A stretch of DNA of 41,876 bases from Desulfobacteraceae bacterium (GCA_003599575.1 QZKV01000173.1:1-41876), one strand, 5' to 3'; shown: positions 1 to 8,457, counted from the stretch's first letter. Numbers and translations are program-made. Notes: generated by a model from the letters alone, not told the origin.

Positions 1-194
1 TCACTACTACCGGGACTGAAAATGGCGGCTGATTCCCTGTGCAACTGGCTGCCTGCTGAATCAATTAATTGTGACACAGTCTCTCCAGCTTGGGAACCCG
101 TTCCGAAAAGCTCTAGCTTCCTTTCCCGTCCACAGCAACAGAATGGCACAGCCGCCTTCCATTAGACAATGGGACCTGGAGCTTCCAAGACCTG

Positions 195-220
195 GGTTCC
201 CAAGCTGGAGCTTGGGAACC
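195..220. repeat. REP-like perfect 26-bp palindrome, copy 1
   Basis: A perfect inverted repeat whose arms begin GGTTCCCAAGCT and end AGCTTGGGAACC, separated by two bases. The same palindrome recurs at 15531-15556 and 15728-15753, and a partial copy lies near 82-100. Just upstream (about 178-190) is a weaker GGAGCTTCC element that accompanies the other copies too. The repeated pairing of two palindromes suggests a mobile or REP-type intergenic element rather than chance. Confidence 0.8.
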
Positions 221-290
221 AGCAGTATAGCGGCAGCTGGAGCTTGGGAACCAGCAGTAAAGCGGCAGCCGGAGCGTGGAACCCAGCCGA
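204..290. repeat. 32-bp tandem direct repeat
   Basis: A 32-bp unit starting GCTGGAGCTTGGGAACC occupies 204-235 and again 236-267 with a single-base difference (agtaTag versus agtaAag). A third, degraded copy starts at 268. The unit includes the right arm of the 26-bp palindrome, so the tandem repeat probably arose by local duplication of part of that element. Confidence 0.75.
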
Positions 291-314
291 AACACTCAAC
301 GACGCGCCAATCGG

Positions 315-677
315 CTAATCGACAAAGAACTCGGTCTTACGGGTCACTTCGGACTTGATGGCATCGAGCGTAGCGCTCAAGGCGCTGATCACGTTCTCAC
401 GGATGTCGCCGGCCACCACCAGGGCCATGACCGGATCGCCGACATGCAGATCGCGGCCGGCATTGATTTGAACCAATACCTCCACGATCCCCTGGCGCTG
501 CCTGGCTTGCGCCAGCACCCGGTCCAGGCGATCCCGATCGACCTCTACACGCAGGCCCCGCACGGCCCGTCCCAGCCGGGATGTCGATCGGACCACCCCC
601 TGGTGACACAAGATCATACCTACCTTTTCAGAGTCGGGGCCCTGCTTGATCCGTTCGATCAAGGCGTTGATATCCAT
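315..677 (-). CDS. moaE: MoaE-like molybdopterin synthase large subunit, short form
   Basis: A 120-residue protein of the MoaE family. MoaE is the catalytic subunit of molybdopterin synthase, which inserts two dithiolene sulfurs into precursor Z with MoaD as sulfur donor. Seen here: a GVVRSTSRLGR segment matching the GxVR core of MoaE, a DIRENV segment where E. coli MoaE has its HR pair, and a C-terminal IKSEVTRKTEFF segment placing two lysines like the catalytic Lys119 and Lys126. It is about 30 residues shorter than E. coli MoaE (150) and lacks the C-terminal extension. The ATG at 677 is preceded by AAGGAG at 6-nt spacing; a TTG further upstream overlaps that ribosome site and is unlikely. 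It follows the mobA-like gene by 25 bases and should be co-transcribed with it. No MoaD is visible in the window. Confidence 0.72.
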   Translation of the reverse strand: MDINALIERIKQGPDSEKVGMILCHQGVVRSTSRLGRAVRGLRVEVDRDRLDRVLAQARQRQGIVEVLVQINAGRDLHVGDPVMALVVAGDIRENVISALSATLDAIKSEVTRKTEFFVD

Positions 678-702
678 GCGATTCTCCTTTGACAAGCACG
701 GG

Positions 703-1281
703 TCATTGCGCCGCCTCCCCCGCGGCGATGCGGAAACAGGGCTCCCACAGCGGTTCGCATGCCTTCAGGGCGCTCCCGGCAAGGGTTTGAACCCGGAGGT
801 GGCGCAGCCATGCGCGCACCGACGGCCGGCTGTGGGCCAGTTGCCGTGACAGGGTTTTCAAAGCCGATTTGGCGTAGACCGCCGGCAGCGGCTGCAATCC
901 GTCTTGGCTGTCGGGCAGGACGGCGTCATAACGCGGCCCCGAGGCTCCCAGCAACAGATCGATCAGCACCGCCGGCACCTCCGGCAGGGTGCAGGCCGTG
1001 ACAATAACTTGGAAATGGCGCGCCGCAAACAAACCGGCATGAATGCCGCTCAAAAGTCCGGCCGGGGCGTGATGATCGCTGACGATCAAACCGTCCCGGT
1101 CCAGCATGGCTGCGGGATCGGCCGCCACCAGAATAACTTCTTCAAACAAGGCCTCGAATTTCTCCACGATGGCGGCAGCGGGGAAACCCGGGGCGCCGTC
1201 GCCGCGGGCGGGCGCCGTCCCATTGGTGTGAAGAGAACGCTGGTCCGCAATGATGACGCCGCTGAATGGATATTTGGGCAT
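703..1281 (-). CDS. MobA-like molybdenum cofactor guanylyltransferase, motif-degenerate
   Basis: A 192-residue protein with the overall MobA nucleotidyltransferase plan. It has an N-terminal GVIIA strand, a middle AGLLSGIHAGL segment matching the family GPLAGI loop, then VTACTLPEVP where MobA has its metal-binding CDxP, and a conserved QPLPAVY segment. MobA joins GMP from GTP to molybdopterin. The glycine-rich LAGGxSxRMGxDK nucleotide loop is absent (the sequence reads IADQRSLHTNGTAP) and the Mg-binding aspartate is a threonine. It may therefore be inactive, regulatory, or a diverged enzyme. The ATG at 1281 has AGGAG upstream at 8 nt. It lies between batE and the moaE-like gene on the same strand. 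Confidence is good for the fold and low for catalytic activity. Confidence 0.6.
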   Translation of the reverse strand: MPKYPFSGVIIADQRSLHTNGTAPARGDGAPGFPAAAIVEKFEALFEEVILVAADPAAMLDRDGLIVSDHHAPAGLLSGIHAGLFAARHFQVIVTACTLPEVPAVLIDLLLGASGPRYDAVLPDSQDGLQPLPAVYAKSALKTLSRQLAHSRPSVRAWLRHLRVQTLAGSALKACEPLWEPCFRIAAGEAAQ

Positions 1282-1356
1282 GCCGATAGCTCCTGAACCG
1301 AACGATCCGGCGGCTTTTAAGACGCCACAGCGAACATAGAAGATAAAGTGTCTGAA

Positions 1357-1376
1357 ATCAAGGCGCCGACCTTGAT
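1357..1376 (-). terminator. Hairpin directly after batE stop
   Basis: A perfect 7-bp inverted repeat (ATCAAGG / CCTTGAT, 6-nt loop) begins at the base following the batE stop codon. On the minus strand it is followed by TTCAGACACTTTAT, not a clean T-run. It may be a weak terminator or attenuator separating the Bat operon from the molybdenum-cofactor pair, or an mRNA-stability hairpin. Confidence 0.35.
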
Positions 1377-2138
1377 CTAAATCAGACCTACGCTCTGCTT
1401 GCCCACCCATCCGATCTTATCGGCGGCGAAGCGGATCTGGTAGTGATCCTTGCGCTCGTTGAGCACCTTGACCTTGGCGCCGGCGTGCAGGATGAACAGT
1501 TGGGTGGAGTTTTCTTCCAGGCCCGAGCGAATCGCCACCCGTTCCGGCAAAATGATGGCCAGTGAAGGGCGGCCGGCCTCATGGTAATTGTAGCCGGCCG
1601 TCAGGATGAAAACCAGGGCGGCCGCCGCGGCCACGATGGCGCTGCGCGCCAGTTCGCGGCGGCGCGTGAGGCGAAAGGCGCCGAGCAGCAGCCACAGCAG
1701 CAGATTGAAAAGGAGGGCCAGCAAAATGACGGCGCTGCTGCTGAGATGGTAATTCCAGAAAAAAAGAATGTGCAGCAGGGGCGAAATGCTCTCTTCGGAG
1801 GCATCCTTGGTCAGCGAGCGCGCGTAGTTGAGATTGAAGCGCAGGTCCGGATCGTCGGGCAGCAAGTGCAAAGCCCGTTCATACCAAAGAATGGCCGGCC
1901 CCAGTTGCTGGTTTTTCAGGCAGGCGTTGCCCAGGTTATAGAACAGCCGTCCGTTGCGCACGCCGGACCGGGCAATGGCCTCGAACTGGGTGACGGCGGC
2001 CGCATAATTGCCGGCCTTGTAAGCCTCCAGGGCCGAAAAAAAGGTGCGGGCCTGGTCCGAGGCCCGACATGGCGCAGACCAGAACACCATCAGCGCCAAG
2101 GCCGCCCACATCCAAACCCGCGGGGCATTGGTTCTCAT
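1377..2138 (-). CDS. batE: BatE-like TPR and SH3 membrane protein
   Basis: A 253-residue protein with an N-terminal signal or membrane segment (about residues 10-26), TPR repeats (about 30-110, with the typical LFYNLGNACLKNQQLGPAILWYERAL pattern split over two helices), two transmembrane helices (about 130-152 and 167-183) and a C-terminal SH3-like domain (about 190-253) ending in KIGWVGKQSVGLI. This architecture is typical of the last protein in MoxR/Bat clusters. The family is named for aerotolerance in Bacteroides, but its molecular role is unproven. The ATG at 2138 overlaps the batD stop by 4 bases (ATGA), which indicates translational coupling. Confidence 0.8.
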   Translation of the reverse strand: MRTNAPRVWMWAALALMVFWSAPCRASDQARTFFSALEAYKAGNYAAAVTQFEAIARSGVRNGRLFYNLGNACLKNQQLGPAILWYERALHLLPDDPDLRFNLNYARSLTKDASEESISPLLHILFFWNYHLSSSAVILLALLFNLLLWLLLGAFRLTRRRELARSAIVAAAAALVFILTAGYNYHEAGRPSLAIILPERVAIRSGLEENSTQLFILHAGAKVKVLNERKDHYQIRFAADKIGWVGKQSVGLI

Positions 2139-4003
2139 GGCGCCAACCTCCGTACCATCCGGCGGGTGCGTTCGAGCAAGTCCTCGCGTGTCTCGGCCGC
2201 CGGTTGCGCCGCGCTGAATTTGCGGGTTTCGATGGCCGCCAGCAATTCGGCGGCCTGACGGGCGGTGGCGCTGTCCAGACCGTTTTCACACAGCAGGTTT
2301 TCGGCCTCCTTCCAAGTCAAAGCCTCGCCGCTGCGTCCGGCAAAGGCGTATATCGCGGCGCTGAGCGAACGATAGAGCGCGCTCAGGAAGAGCTCGTGCG
2401 CCTCACCGGCCTTCCGGGCGGTTTTCAGCGCGCGCAGGGCCCTGCTGCGCATGCGCGCCTTGGGGCCGTTGTCCCTGCGCCGCGCCTGTTGCACAAGGCA
2501 GAGCGTGCCGAAAGCCAGTGCCGGTACGCCCAGCCACAGCAGAAAAAGCGGCCATGCAAGCAGGCGCTGGGATTGCAGCGCATCCAGATCTTCCTTGGGC
2601 GGCAGGATGTCGCGCCCCGTAAATGCCACCTTCTGTTTGCGCGGGCCCTGCGGCTCGGCCGTGACGGTCAGGGGCGCGGCCTGGGCATCATCGGCGGCCG
2701 GCTGCACGGTCAAGGCGGGCAGTTCGGCGGACAAGGTGCGGTAGCGCGCCTGCGCGACATCAAAATAAGTCAGGCGCACGGAAGGCAGGTGAATGCCGCC
2801 GGCCGAAACCGGCACCAGAGCCATACGATACATTTTTTTACCGCTGTAGCCGTCCGGGGCAAGCCGGATCTCTTCTTCGGGCGCATCGGCATAGGATTTC
2901 ACGGTTTCAGGCATCGCAAGCTGCGGCGCCTGGGCATCCATGATGTTGCCGTTGCCTTGCACCAGGATGGTCAAGGTGGTGGAGTCGCCCACTTTCAGCC
3001 GGGTCTCTTTTAGGCGGGCCTCCATCTCGAAACGGCCCACCAGGCCGGAAAAAGGTTCGCTTCCCTCATAGGGCGGCAGCGGGCGGACCTGCACCTTGAG
3101 TGGCGTGCTTTGCAGCACCTTGGATTCCACCCGGCCGCGGTTGAAAAAAGGCTCGCTGAAAAAGTCGTCGAAGGGGGACCGGCGCTGCTGCATGTCGGCC
3201 CGCACGATGCCGAGTCGCAGGACGGCCGGTCCGATTTCATGGTCGCCCGCGTTCAAGGGCGTCAAGAGATAATGAATGTGCGTGACCAGATACTCCCGGC
3301 CGTTGATGATCCGGTGCTCCGAGCCGCGCTCCTTGATTTCTTCGGCTGAAAAACCGCTGAAGTCCGGCGCCTGGAAAGTGGCGTTGCTGATCCGCACGGC
3401 CTGATAAAGTGAAAAGGTGTACGTGATCTGCTGTCCGGCAAAGGGTTGCGGGGCGGACAGCGTGCTTTCCACCCAGACCTCCGTATCCTGGTCTGGTCCG
3501 GGGGAAGGCCGCCGGGCCGCGACGGTGATGAAAATCGGTTCGGTCCGATAGGAACGGCCGCCAACCAAAACGGTCAACCCGGGGATGGTCAGCCGCCCCT
3601 CACGCCGCGGAACGAGCAAATAGGTGTGGGATTGTTCCCGCGAGGTGACATTGTTGACAATGCGGATGCTGGTGCCGGTGCCGCGCGGGAAAACCTTGAA
3701 ATCGGTCACGCCGCCGACGTCCACCTCACCTTCGCCGTTTTCAACGGTGACCGTGAGTTGGAGCGATTCACCCGGAGATAAAAGGGTGCGGTCCACCTGC
3801 GCGCGCACGGGGGGACGGCCGTCGGCCCCCGCGCTGGCGGACAGCGCCGCCGGGCAGAGGCAATGGAAGAAAAACGCCAGGAGACATACCCTTGCAATCC
3901 AAAGCGGAGGGCAACCCCGTACGAATTGTCGGGGTCGATCGGAAACAGTGCCGCGACTTTTTGACCCAGGGGTGCGTGAGAATTTGTTGTGCGGCCTTTT
4001 CAT
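2135..4003 (-). CDS. batD: BatD-family large periplasmic protein
   Basis: A 622-residue BatD-type protein. Visible parts are an N-terminal signal segment (about 28-55), a long periplasmic region of Ig-like beta domains containing RAQVDRTLLSPGESLQLTV, GTSIRIVNNVTSREQSHTYLL and YTFSLYQAVRISN, a transmembrane helix near residues 480-500, and a cytoplasmic alpha-helical tail. BatD proteins are thought to form an envelope complex with the BatA/BatB von Willebrand proteins. The start is the ATG at 4003, which shares two bases with the preceding stop (TAATG) and has AAGGA upstream; a TTG six bases earlier is in frame but less likely. Coupled to the batB/C and batE genes. Confidence 0.85.
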   Translation of the reverse strand: MKRPHNKFSRTPGSKSRGTVSDRPRQFVRGCPPLWIARVCLLAFFFHCLCPAALSASAGADGRPPVRAQVDRTLLSPGESLQLTVTVENGEGEVDVGGVTDFKVFPRGTGTSIRIVNNVTSREQSHTYLLVPRREGRLTIPGLTVLVGGRSYRTEPIFITVAARRPSPGPDQDTEVWVESTLSAPQPFAGQQITYTFSLYQAVRISNATFQAPDFSGFSAEEIKERGSEHRIINGREYLVTHIHYLLTPLNAGDHEIGPAVLRLGIVRADMQQRRSPFDDFFSEPFFNRGRVESKVLQSTPLKVQVRPLPPYEGSEPFSGLVGRFEMEARLKETRLKVGDSTTLTILVQGNGNIMDAQAPQLAMPETVKSYADAPEEEIRLAPDGYSGKKMYRMALVPVSAGGIHLPSVRLTYFDVAQARYRTLSAELPALTVQPAADDAQAAPLTVTAEPQGPRKQKVAFTGRDILPPKEDLDALQSQRLLAWPLFLLWLGVPALAFGTLCLVQQARRRDNGPKARMRSRALRALKTARKAGEAHELFLSALYRSLSAAIYAFAGRSGEALTWKEAENLLCENGLDSATARQAAELLAAIETRKFSAAQPAAETREDLLERTRRMVRRLAP

Positions 4004-5790
4004 TACCAATCCTTGTCCACCGGCTGCTTGCCGTAGGCGGGCATCATGGCCCGGCCGGGTTCGTCCTTGAGCCGGTTGAGCATATGGGCGGCTTGGGAAG
4101 AAGGGATCTTCGGCCGGGCGTCGCCGGCCTCGCGGTCCGCCGCCGGATCCTGCTGAGGATTCGCGGCGGTGGCTGCGCGGTCGGTGGAATTGCCTTGATC
4201 CTCCATTGCGGAGCCGTATTGGGGAGCCTTGCCGGCCCCGTCCGGAGGGTTCCCGTTTGAATTCTGGTCCGCCGGCGGGGGCTGTTGCCGTTCTTCCCCG
4301 GATTGCGGCGCAGCGCCCGCCCGGGTTGGATCCTGTCCTGCCTTCTCCTGTGGGCCGTCTTGAGGATTTTGTTTGTTCTGCTGCTGTTGCTGCAATTGCT
4401 TTTCCACAAAGGCCAGGTTTTCGCGGGCCTGCACATCATCGGGCGCCAGCTGCAAAGCGGCTTTATAATTCTGAACGGCCTCCCCCAGCGAGCCCAGGCG
4501 ATAGGACGCATTGCCCATATTGTACAGCAATCTGGCTTTCAAATCGGCAGCAGCCTCGGACAGGGCTTGGCTGTAGTGCGCTCTGGCGGCCTCGTATTCA
4601 CCGGTTTTATAGTAGGCGTTGCCGAGATTGTACAGCAATTCAGGGTTTTCCGGATCCCGGAGCTGCCCTTCTATGAATTTCCCCAAGGCTTCATCATAGT
4701 GCCCCTGATGGTATGCCCGATAGCCTTCATGCAGCGGACCGGCCTGCGAGGGTCCCGATGGGATCAACACAGCCAAACCCAGCATGAGGGTGGTCAATGG
4801 CTTTTTGGCCTCAGGCACGACCAGGGCGGTCATCAGCAGCACGAGGGCCAGGAGCAACGGCCATTGGTAATGGTCGGCCCACACCTGTCGGCGCCCGCTT
4901 TCGAGGGTGGCCTGTTCCATGCCGCCGCGGATCCGGTCGCGATAGATCACATCCAGGTCCATATCGCCGGCCACCGAACGCACGTAAGTGCCGCCGGTCG
5001 CCATGGCCATGCGCGTCAGCAGGGCTTCGTCTGTGCGGGTCAGCACGATCTGACCGCCGCGGTCCTTTTTGAACCCGCCTTGCGCGGAAGGCACCGGCAC
5101 GCCTTCGGCCGAGCCCACGCCCACGCTAAATATTTTTATGCCCGCCGTGCGGGCCGCCTCGGCCGCCTCCTGCGGGTCGCCCCGGCCGGTATGCTCGCCG
5201 TCGGTGATCAAGATGATGGCCTTGTCGGCGCCGCTTCGCGGATCAAAGGCCGTTATGGCGGTCTGTACGGCTGCAATCAGATCGGTACCCCCCAGGGGCA
5301 GGTAATCGGGCGTAAGCACATTGAGAAACAGATCGAATGCGGCATAGTCCAGGGTCAGCGGGCATTGCAGGAAAGCGCTGCCGCTGAAGGCCACCAATGC
5401 GACCCGGTCGCCTTGCAGCATCCCCAGCAAGTCGATGATCTCATGCTTGGCGCGCGCCAGGCGATTGGGCGCAATGTCTTCGGCCAGCATGCTGCGCGAG
5501 CAGTCCAGCGCAACGACCAGATCCACGCCGCGCCGCTCGATTTCCCGCCATTCGAAACCGTACTGCGGCCCGGCCATGGCGATCACCAGCAGCAAGGCGG
5601 CCGCCAAAACCAGCAGACTCCGCAGCCGCCGGCGCGCAGTGAGGCTGGGCGGCACCAGCAGACCCAGGGCACGCTCATCGGCGAATTCACGCAAAACCCT
5701 GCGCCGCTTGCGCCGGCCGTAAAGGTAGGCCAGCACCAGCAAGGGCAGGGCCCAGATGAGAAACAGCATGTGAATATGAGCGAATTTCAT
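4003..5790 (-). CDS. batB: BatB-BatC fusion: von Willebrand A domain plus TPR
   Basis: A 595-residue protein joining two usually separate Bat proteins. Residues 1-75 hold two transmembrane helices. Residues about 88-300 form a von Willebrand A domain with the metal-site DCSRS at 96-100, GGTD near 193 and ITDGEHT near 220. A third transmembrane helix follows around 310-330 and a further hydrophobic segment around 335-352. TPR repeats (about 355-475) contain ELLYNLGNAYYKTGEYEAA. The tail is a low-complexity Q/N/P/G-rich linker with a conserved-looking DKDW end. In many genomes the TPR part is a separate gene, batC. Located between batA and batD. Regulation is presumably through the shared operon promoter upstream of moxR. 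Confidence 0.87.
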   Translation of the reverse strand: MKFAHIHMLFLIWALPLLVLAYLYGRRKRRRVLREFADERALGLLVPPSLTARRRLRSLLVLAAALLLVIAMAGPQYGFEWREIERRGVDLVVALDCSRSMLAEDIAPNRLARAKHEIIDLLGMLQGDRVALVAFSGSAFLQCPLTLDYAAFDLFLNVLTPDYLPLGGTDLIAAVQTAITAFDPRSGADKAIILITDGEHTGRGDPQEAAEAARTAGIKIFSVGVGSAEGVPVPSAQGGFKKDRGGQIVLTRTDEALLTRMAMATGGTYVRSVAGDMDLDVIYRDRIRGGMEQATLESGRRQVWADHYQWPLLLALVLLMTALVVPEAKKPLTTLMLGLAVLIPSGPSQAGPLHEGYRAYHQGHYDEALGKFIEGQLRDPENPELLYNLGNAYYKTGEYEAARAHYSQALSEAAADLKARLLYNMGNASYRLGSLGEAVQNYKAALQLAPDDVQARENLAFVEKQLQQQQQNKQNPQDGPQEKAGQDPTRAGAAPQSGEERQQPPPADQNSNGNPPDGAGKAPQYGSAMEDQGNSTDRAATAANPQQDPAADREAGDARPKIPSSQAAHMLNRLKDEPGRAMMPAYGKQPVDKDW

Positions 5791-5893
5791 GGGTTTTGGT
5801 TACCTGTTACCCGTTGGGCAAACCCTTTTGAACCGATCCGGTGCGGTGCACCTTTTTGGGGGGGCCGGCCACCCGGCAGCGGGCCAAGCGAAC

Positions 5894-6889
5894 TCAGGGA
5901 ATGCTGATGAACCTCGTATTCTTTAATATGATCCAGATTCCCAGCAAGGCAAAGGCCGGAATCATGGCAAACAGGTAAAGCTCCTCGTATTCGGCAAAGC
6001 CCGGCGCCTGGACCTTGGTTTTTTCCATGGCGTCGATGACCGTATAGATTCCTTGCAGTTCTTCCATATCCTGCGCCCGAAAGTACAACCCGCCGGTGGT
6101 TTCGGCAATGGCCTTCAGGGCGGCCTCGTCCATGTCCACCTCTTGATAAACATAACGCCGGCCGAAAACCGGATCATTGATCAAAAACGGCGCCCGCCCC
6201 TGCCCGCCCACGCCGATGGTGTGAATCTTGACTCCCTGACCGGCCGCGATCCCGGCCGCCACCTCGGGTTGCAGCTCCCCGCTGTTGCTGCGCCCGTCGG
6301 TGATCAGGATGATGATATTGGAGCGGCTCTCGATGTCCGCCAGCCGTTTGAGGGAGATGCCGATGGCATCGCCGATGGCCGTGGAGCGACCGGCCGCACC
6401 GATCTCCAGCCGTTCCAGAATGGCGGCAATGGTCGCATAATCCCGGGTCAGCGGCAATTGGGTGTAGGCCTGGCTGCCGAATACCACCACCCCCATGCGG
6501 TCGGTGCTGCGCTTGCCGATAAAATCGGCCACCACGGTCTTGACGGCCGCCAGGCGGTTGATGATTTTGCCGTCATGCTGAAAGTCGAGGGCCGCCATGC
6601 TTTCGGACAGATCCAACGCCAAAATGATGTTGATGCCGGGGGTTTCGATTGGCAGGCGCTGCATTCCCCACTGCGGCCGTGCCAGGGCCGCGACCAGCAG
6701 CACCAGGGCAAAATAATAGGCCCACGGCAGCAGCCGGTGGAACATCAGGGCCGGCGATGCCGCCAGGCCGGCAGCCGCCTGCACGCTGGAGGCGGCCATG
6801 GCGGGCCGCTGGCGGCGATGGCGGTACCATACGATCAGCGGAATCGCTAACAGCAGTCCAAAGGCATATGGGGTGGCAAAACGGAACAT
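5894..6889 (-). CDS. batA: BatA, von Willebrand A membrane protein
   Basis: A 331-residue protein with two N-terminal transmembrane helices (about 6-22 and 53-70), a von Willebrand A domain with metal-site motif DLSES at 93-97 and LITDGRSNSG further on, and a C-terminal transmembrane helix (about 305-325). It has the same layout as BatB and the two are paralogs. The ATG at 6889 lies 4 bases after the stop of the DUF4381 gene; longer in-frame starts would read through that gene's proline- and threonine-rich tail and are rejected. About 100 bases separate its stop from batB, the only real gap inside the Bat train. Function inferred from the family: membrane complex with MoxR AAA+ ATPase. Confidence 0.88.
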   Translation of the reverse strand: MFRFATPYAFGLLLAIPLIVWYRHRRQRPAMAASSVQAAAGLAASPALMFHRLLPWAYYFALVLLVAALARPQWGMQRLPIETPGINIILALDLSESMAALDFQHDGKIINRLAAVKTVVADFIGKRSTDRMGVVVFGSQAYTQLPLTRDYATIAAILERLEIGAAGRSTAIGDAIGISLKRLADIESRSNIIILITDGRSNSGELQPEVAAGIAAGQGVKIHTIGVGGQGRAPFLINDPVFGRRYVYQEVDMDEAALKAIAETTGGLYFRAQDMEELQGIYTVIDAMEKTKVQAPGFAEYEELYLFAMIPAFALLGIWIILKNTRFISIP

Positions 6890-6893
6890 CGGG

Positions 6894-7457
6894 CTAATTG
6901 AGTTTGTTGGGTTTTTGGGTTTGTTGGGTTGTCGGGTTGTTGTCCGGCTGCGCTCCGGCGACGGGTCCAACCGGTGTGGTCCGCTGCACGAAAGTGCGCA
7001 CGAAATTCAGGTCGCGCGGCATTCTTTCCGGATCGACAGGCCTCTCGGCGAATTTGATCGGTTCGGCCGCGCGGCAAAGCGCTTTGAGCGGCTGGACGAG
7101 ATCAAGGGGCAGCGGCAGCCGCTCCACGCCGGGCAGCAGTTCTTCAACGGTCATTTCTGCGGCCGGTATGCCGAAGCGCCGCTCCATATAGCGCCTCAGG
7201 ATGGCCGACAGGCGGAAGTAAAACGGCTTGCCTGCGATGGTTCCCTCCGCCGCCAGGGCATCCAGTTGGGCGCAGGCTTCCTCCTGGGGGCTGGCCAGTG
7301 CTTGCGATAAGGGTCCTGCCGCGGAAGCGCGGTGGCGGCGGCGCCACAACAGAGCGGCCCCGGAACCCAGCAGGATCAGGACGGCCAGCGCCGCCATCCA
7401 CCAGCCCCACTGCATGGGAATATCGAGGACCGGTTTGATGTCGTGAATGTCGGTCAT
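6894..7457 (-). CDS. DUF4381 domain membrane protein
   Basis: A 187-residue protein with a short cytosolic or periplasmic lead, one transmembrane helix (about 18-38, WGWWMAALAVLILLGSGAAL) followed by a basic WRRRHR stop, and an alpha-helical soluble domain containing FYFRLSAILRRYMERRFG and MTVEELLP. This matches DUF4381 proteins, which sit between DUF58 and BatA in many MoxR clusters. The tail is rich in Q, P, T and N. The true start is the ATG at 7457, overlapping the DUF58 stop by 4 bases (ATGA). The role is unknown; its strict context suggests a structural part of the Bat membrane complex. Confidence 0.8.
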   Translation of the reverse strand: MTDIHDIKPVLDIPMQWGWWMAALAVLILLGSGAALLWRRRHRASAAGPLSQALASPQEEACAQLDALAAEGTIAGKPFYFRLSAILRRYMERRFGIPAAEMTVEELLPGVERLPLPLDLVQPLKALCRAAEPIKFAERPVDPERMPRDLNFVRTFVQRTTPVGPVAGAQPDNNPTTQQTQKPNKLN

Positions 7458-8383
7458 CGTCTGCGGCGCTCCCGGACGCGGAAGTAGCGGGTGAGCGCAT
7501 CGGCCGCCGATGCGTCGGTCCGGATCTCGATGCAATCCAGGTCGGCGGCCTTGAACTGGTCGCCGACCCGTTGAAAATCGGCCAGGCGGCGCTGCGTGTA
7601 CTCCCGGCGGGTGCCGGCATGCGCTGCATCCAGCTGCACCCATCGGCCGGTTTCCAGATCCTGCATGGAAATGATGCCGGCCGCGGGCAGACTGAATTCG
7701 CCCGGATCGCTGATACGCACTTGAATCAGCTCATGCTTGCGGCTCACCGCGCGCATGGAGCGGTCCACCACAGCGCCGCCCCCGGGAAGAATAAAATCGG
7801 AAATGACAAACGTCACCGAGCGCTTGCGGCACACCCGGCCCAAAAACGCCACGGCTTCGGAAATAGCGGTGCCGGAATGGCGCGGCGCATGGGTGAAAAT
7901 TTCCTTGATCAGGCGCCACACGTGGCCGCTGCCTTTTTGGGGCGGAATGTAGCGCTCGACCTGATCGGTGAACAAAACGGCGCCCACCTTGTCATTGTTG
8001 CGGACGGCGTTGAAGGCCAGGATGGCGGCGGTCTCGGCGGCCACCTCCTGTTTGCTGTTCGAGCGGGTGCCGAACCGGCCCGAAGCGCTCAAGTCCACCA
8101 GAAGCATGACGATCAATTCGCGTTCCTCGCGGTAGCGTTTGACAAAGGGCCTGTCCAGACGCGCCGAAACCTTCCAGTCGATGCTCTTGACATCATCGCC
8201 GGGGGCGTAATCGCGAACCTCTTCGTACTCGATGCCCGTCCCGCGAAACACCGACTTGTACTGTCCGGCCATCAGGGTGTTGACCGTCCGGCCCGTGCGG
8301 ATGTGGACTTTTTTTATTTTTTTGATGATGTCGTGGGGCAGCATGGTTCCGTCGGTCCTCATCAGTATCTGCATGCTTCTCAT
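7454..8383 (-). CDS. DUF58 domain protein of the MoxR/Bat operon
   Basis: A 309-residue DUF58 protein. The family signature is seen as GTGIEYEEVRDYAPGDD followed by VKSIDWKVSARLD near residues 50-80. The C-terminal half resembles a von Willebrand A fold, with VMLLVDLSASG near residues 92-102 giving a DxSxS-like metal site. DUF58 proteins almost always accompany MoxR ATPases and are considered partners or substrates. The ATG at 8383 is preceded by GGGAG at about 6 nt. The gap of about 70 bases to moxR shows no promoter that I can recognise. Confidence 0.88.
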   Translation of the reverse strand: MRSMQILMRTDGTMLPHDIIKKIKKVHIRTGRTVNTLMAGQYKSVFRGTGIEYEEVRDYAPGDDVKSIDWKVSARLDRPFVKRYREERELIVMLLVDLSASGRFGTRSNSKQEVAAETAAILAFNAVRNNDKVGAVLFTDQVERYIPPQKGSGHVWRLIKEIFTHAPRHSGTAISEAVAFLGRVCRKRSVTFVISDFILPGGGAVVDRSMRAVSRKHELIQVRISDPGEFSLPAAGIISMQDLETGRWVQLDAAHAGTRREYTQRRLADFQRVGDQFKAADLDCIEIRTDASAADALTRYFRVRERRRR

Positions 8384-8457
8384 TTTTGTCTCCCGTCCCC
8401 GGGAAAAAGCCAGGTGTTCCTGCGGGCAAACAGGCTGACCGGCAAACGGGGCAAACT

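Larger units (their letters stand above)
1..314. other. Gene-free left end with palindromic and tandem repeats
   Basis: I see no convincing gene here. Short open frames exist on both strands, but their translations only reflect repeat DNA. The stretch holds a degenerate copy of a repeat pair around 82-125, a perfect 26-bp palindrome at 195-220, and a tandem direct repeat from 204. It lies downstream of the moaE-like stop on the minus strand, so it may also contain the end of that transcript. No clear terminator hairpin with a T-run was found. Confidence 0.6.

Noticed and set aside
4285..5907. A long plus-strand open frame (540 codons) opposite batB/C
   Set aside because: It is a GC-rich antisense shadow: the minus strand has clear VWA and TPR domains, while the plus-strand product shows no domain and is rich in Gly, Gln and His.
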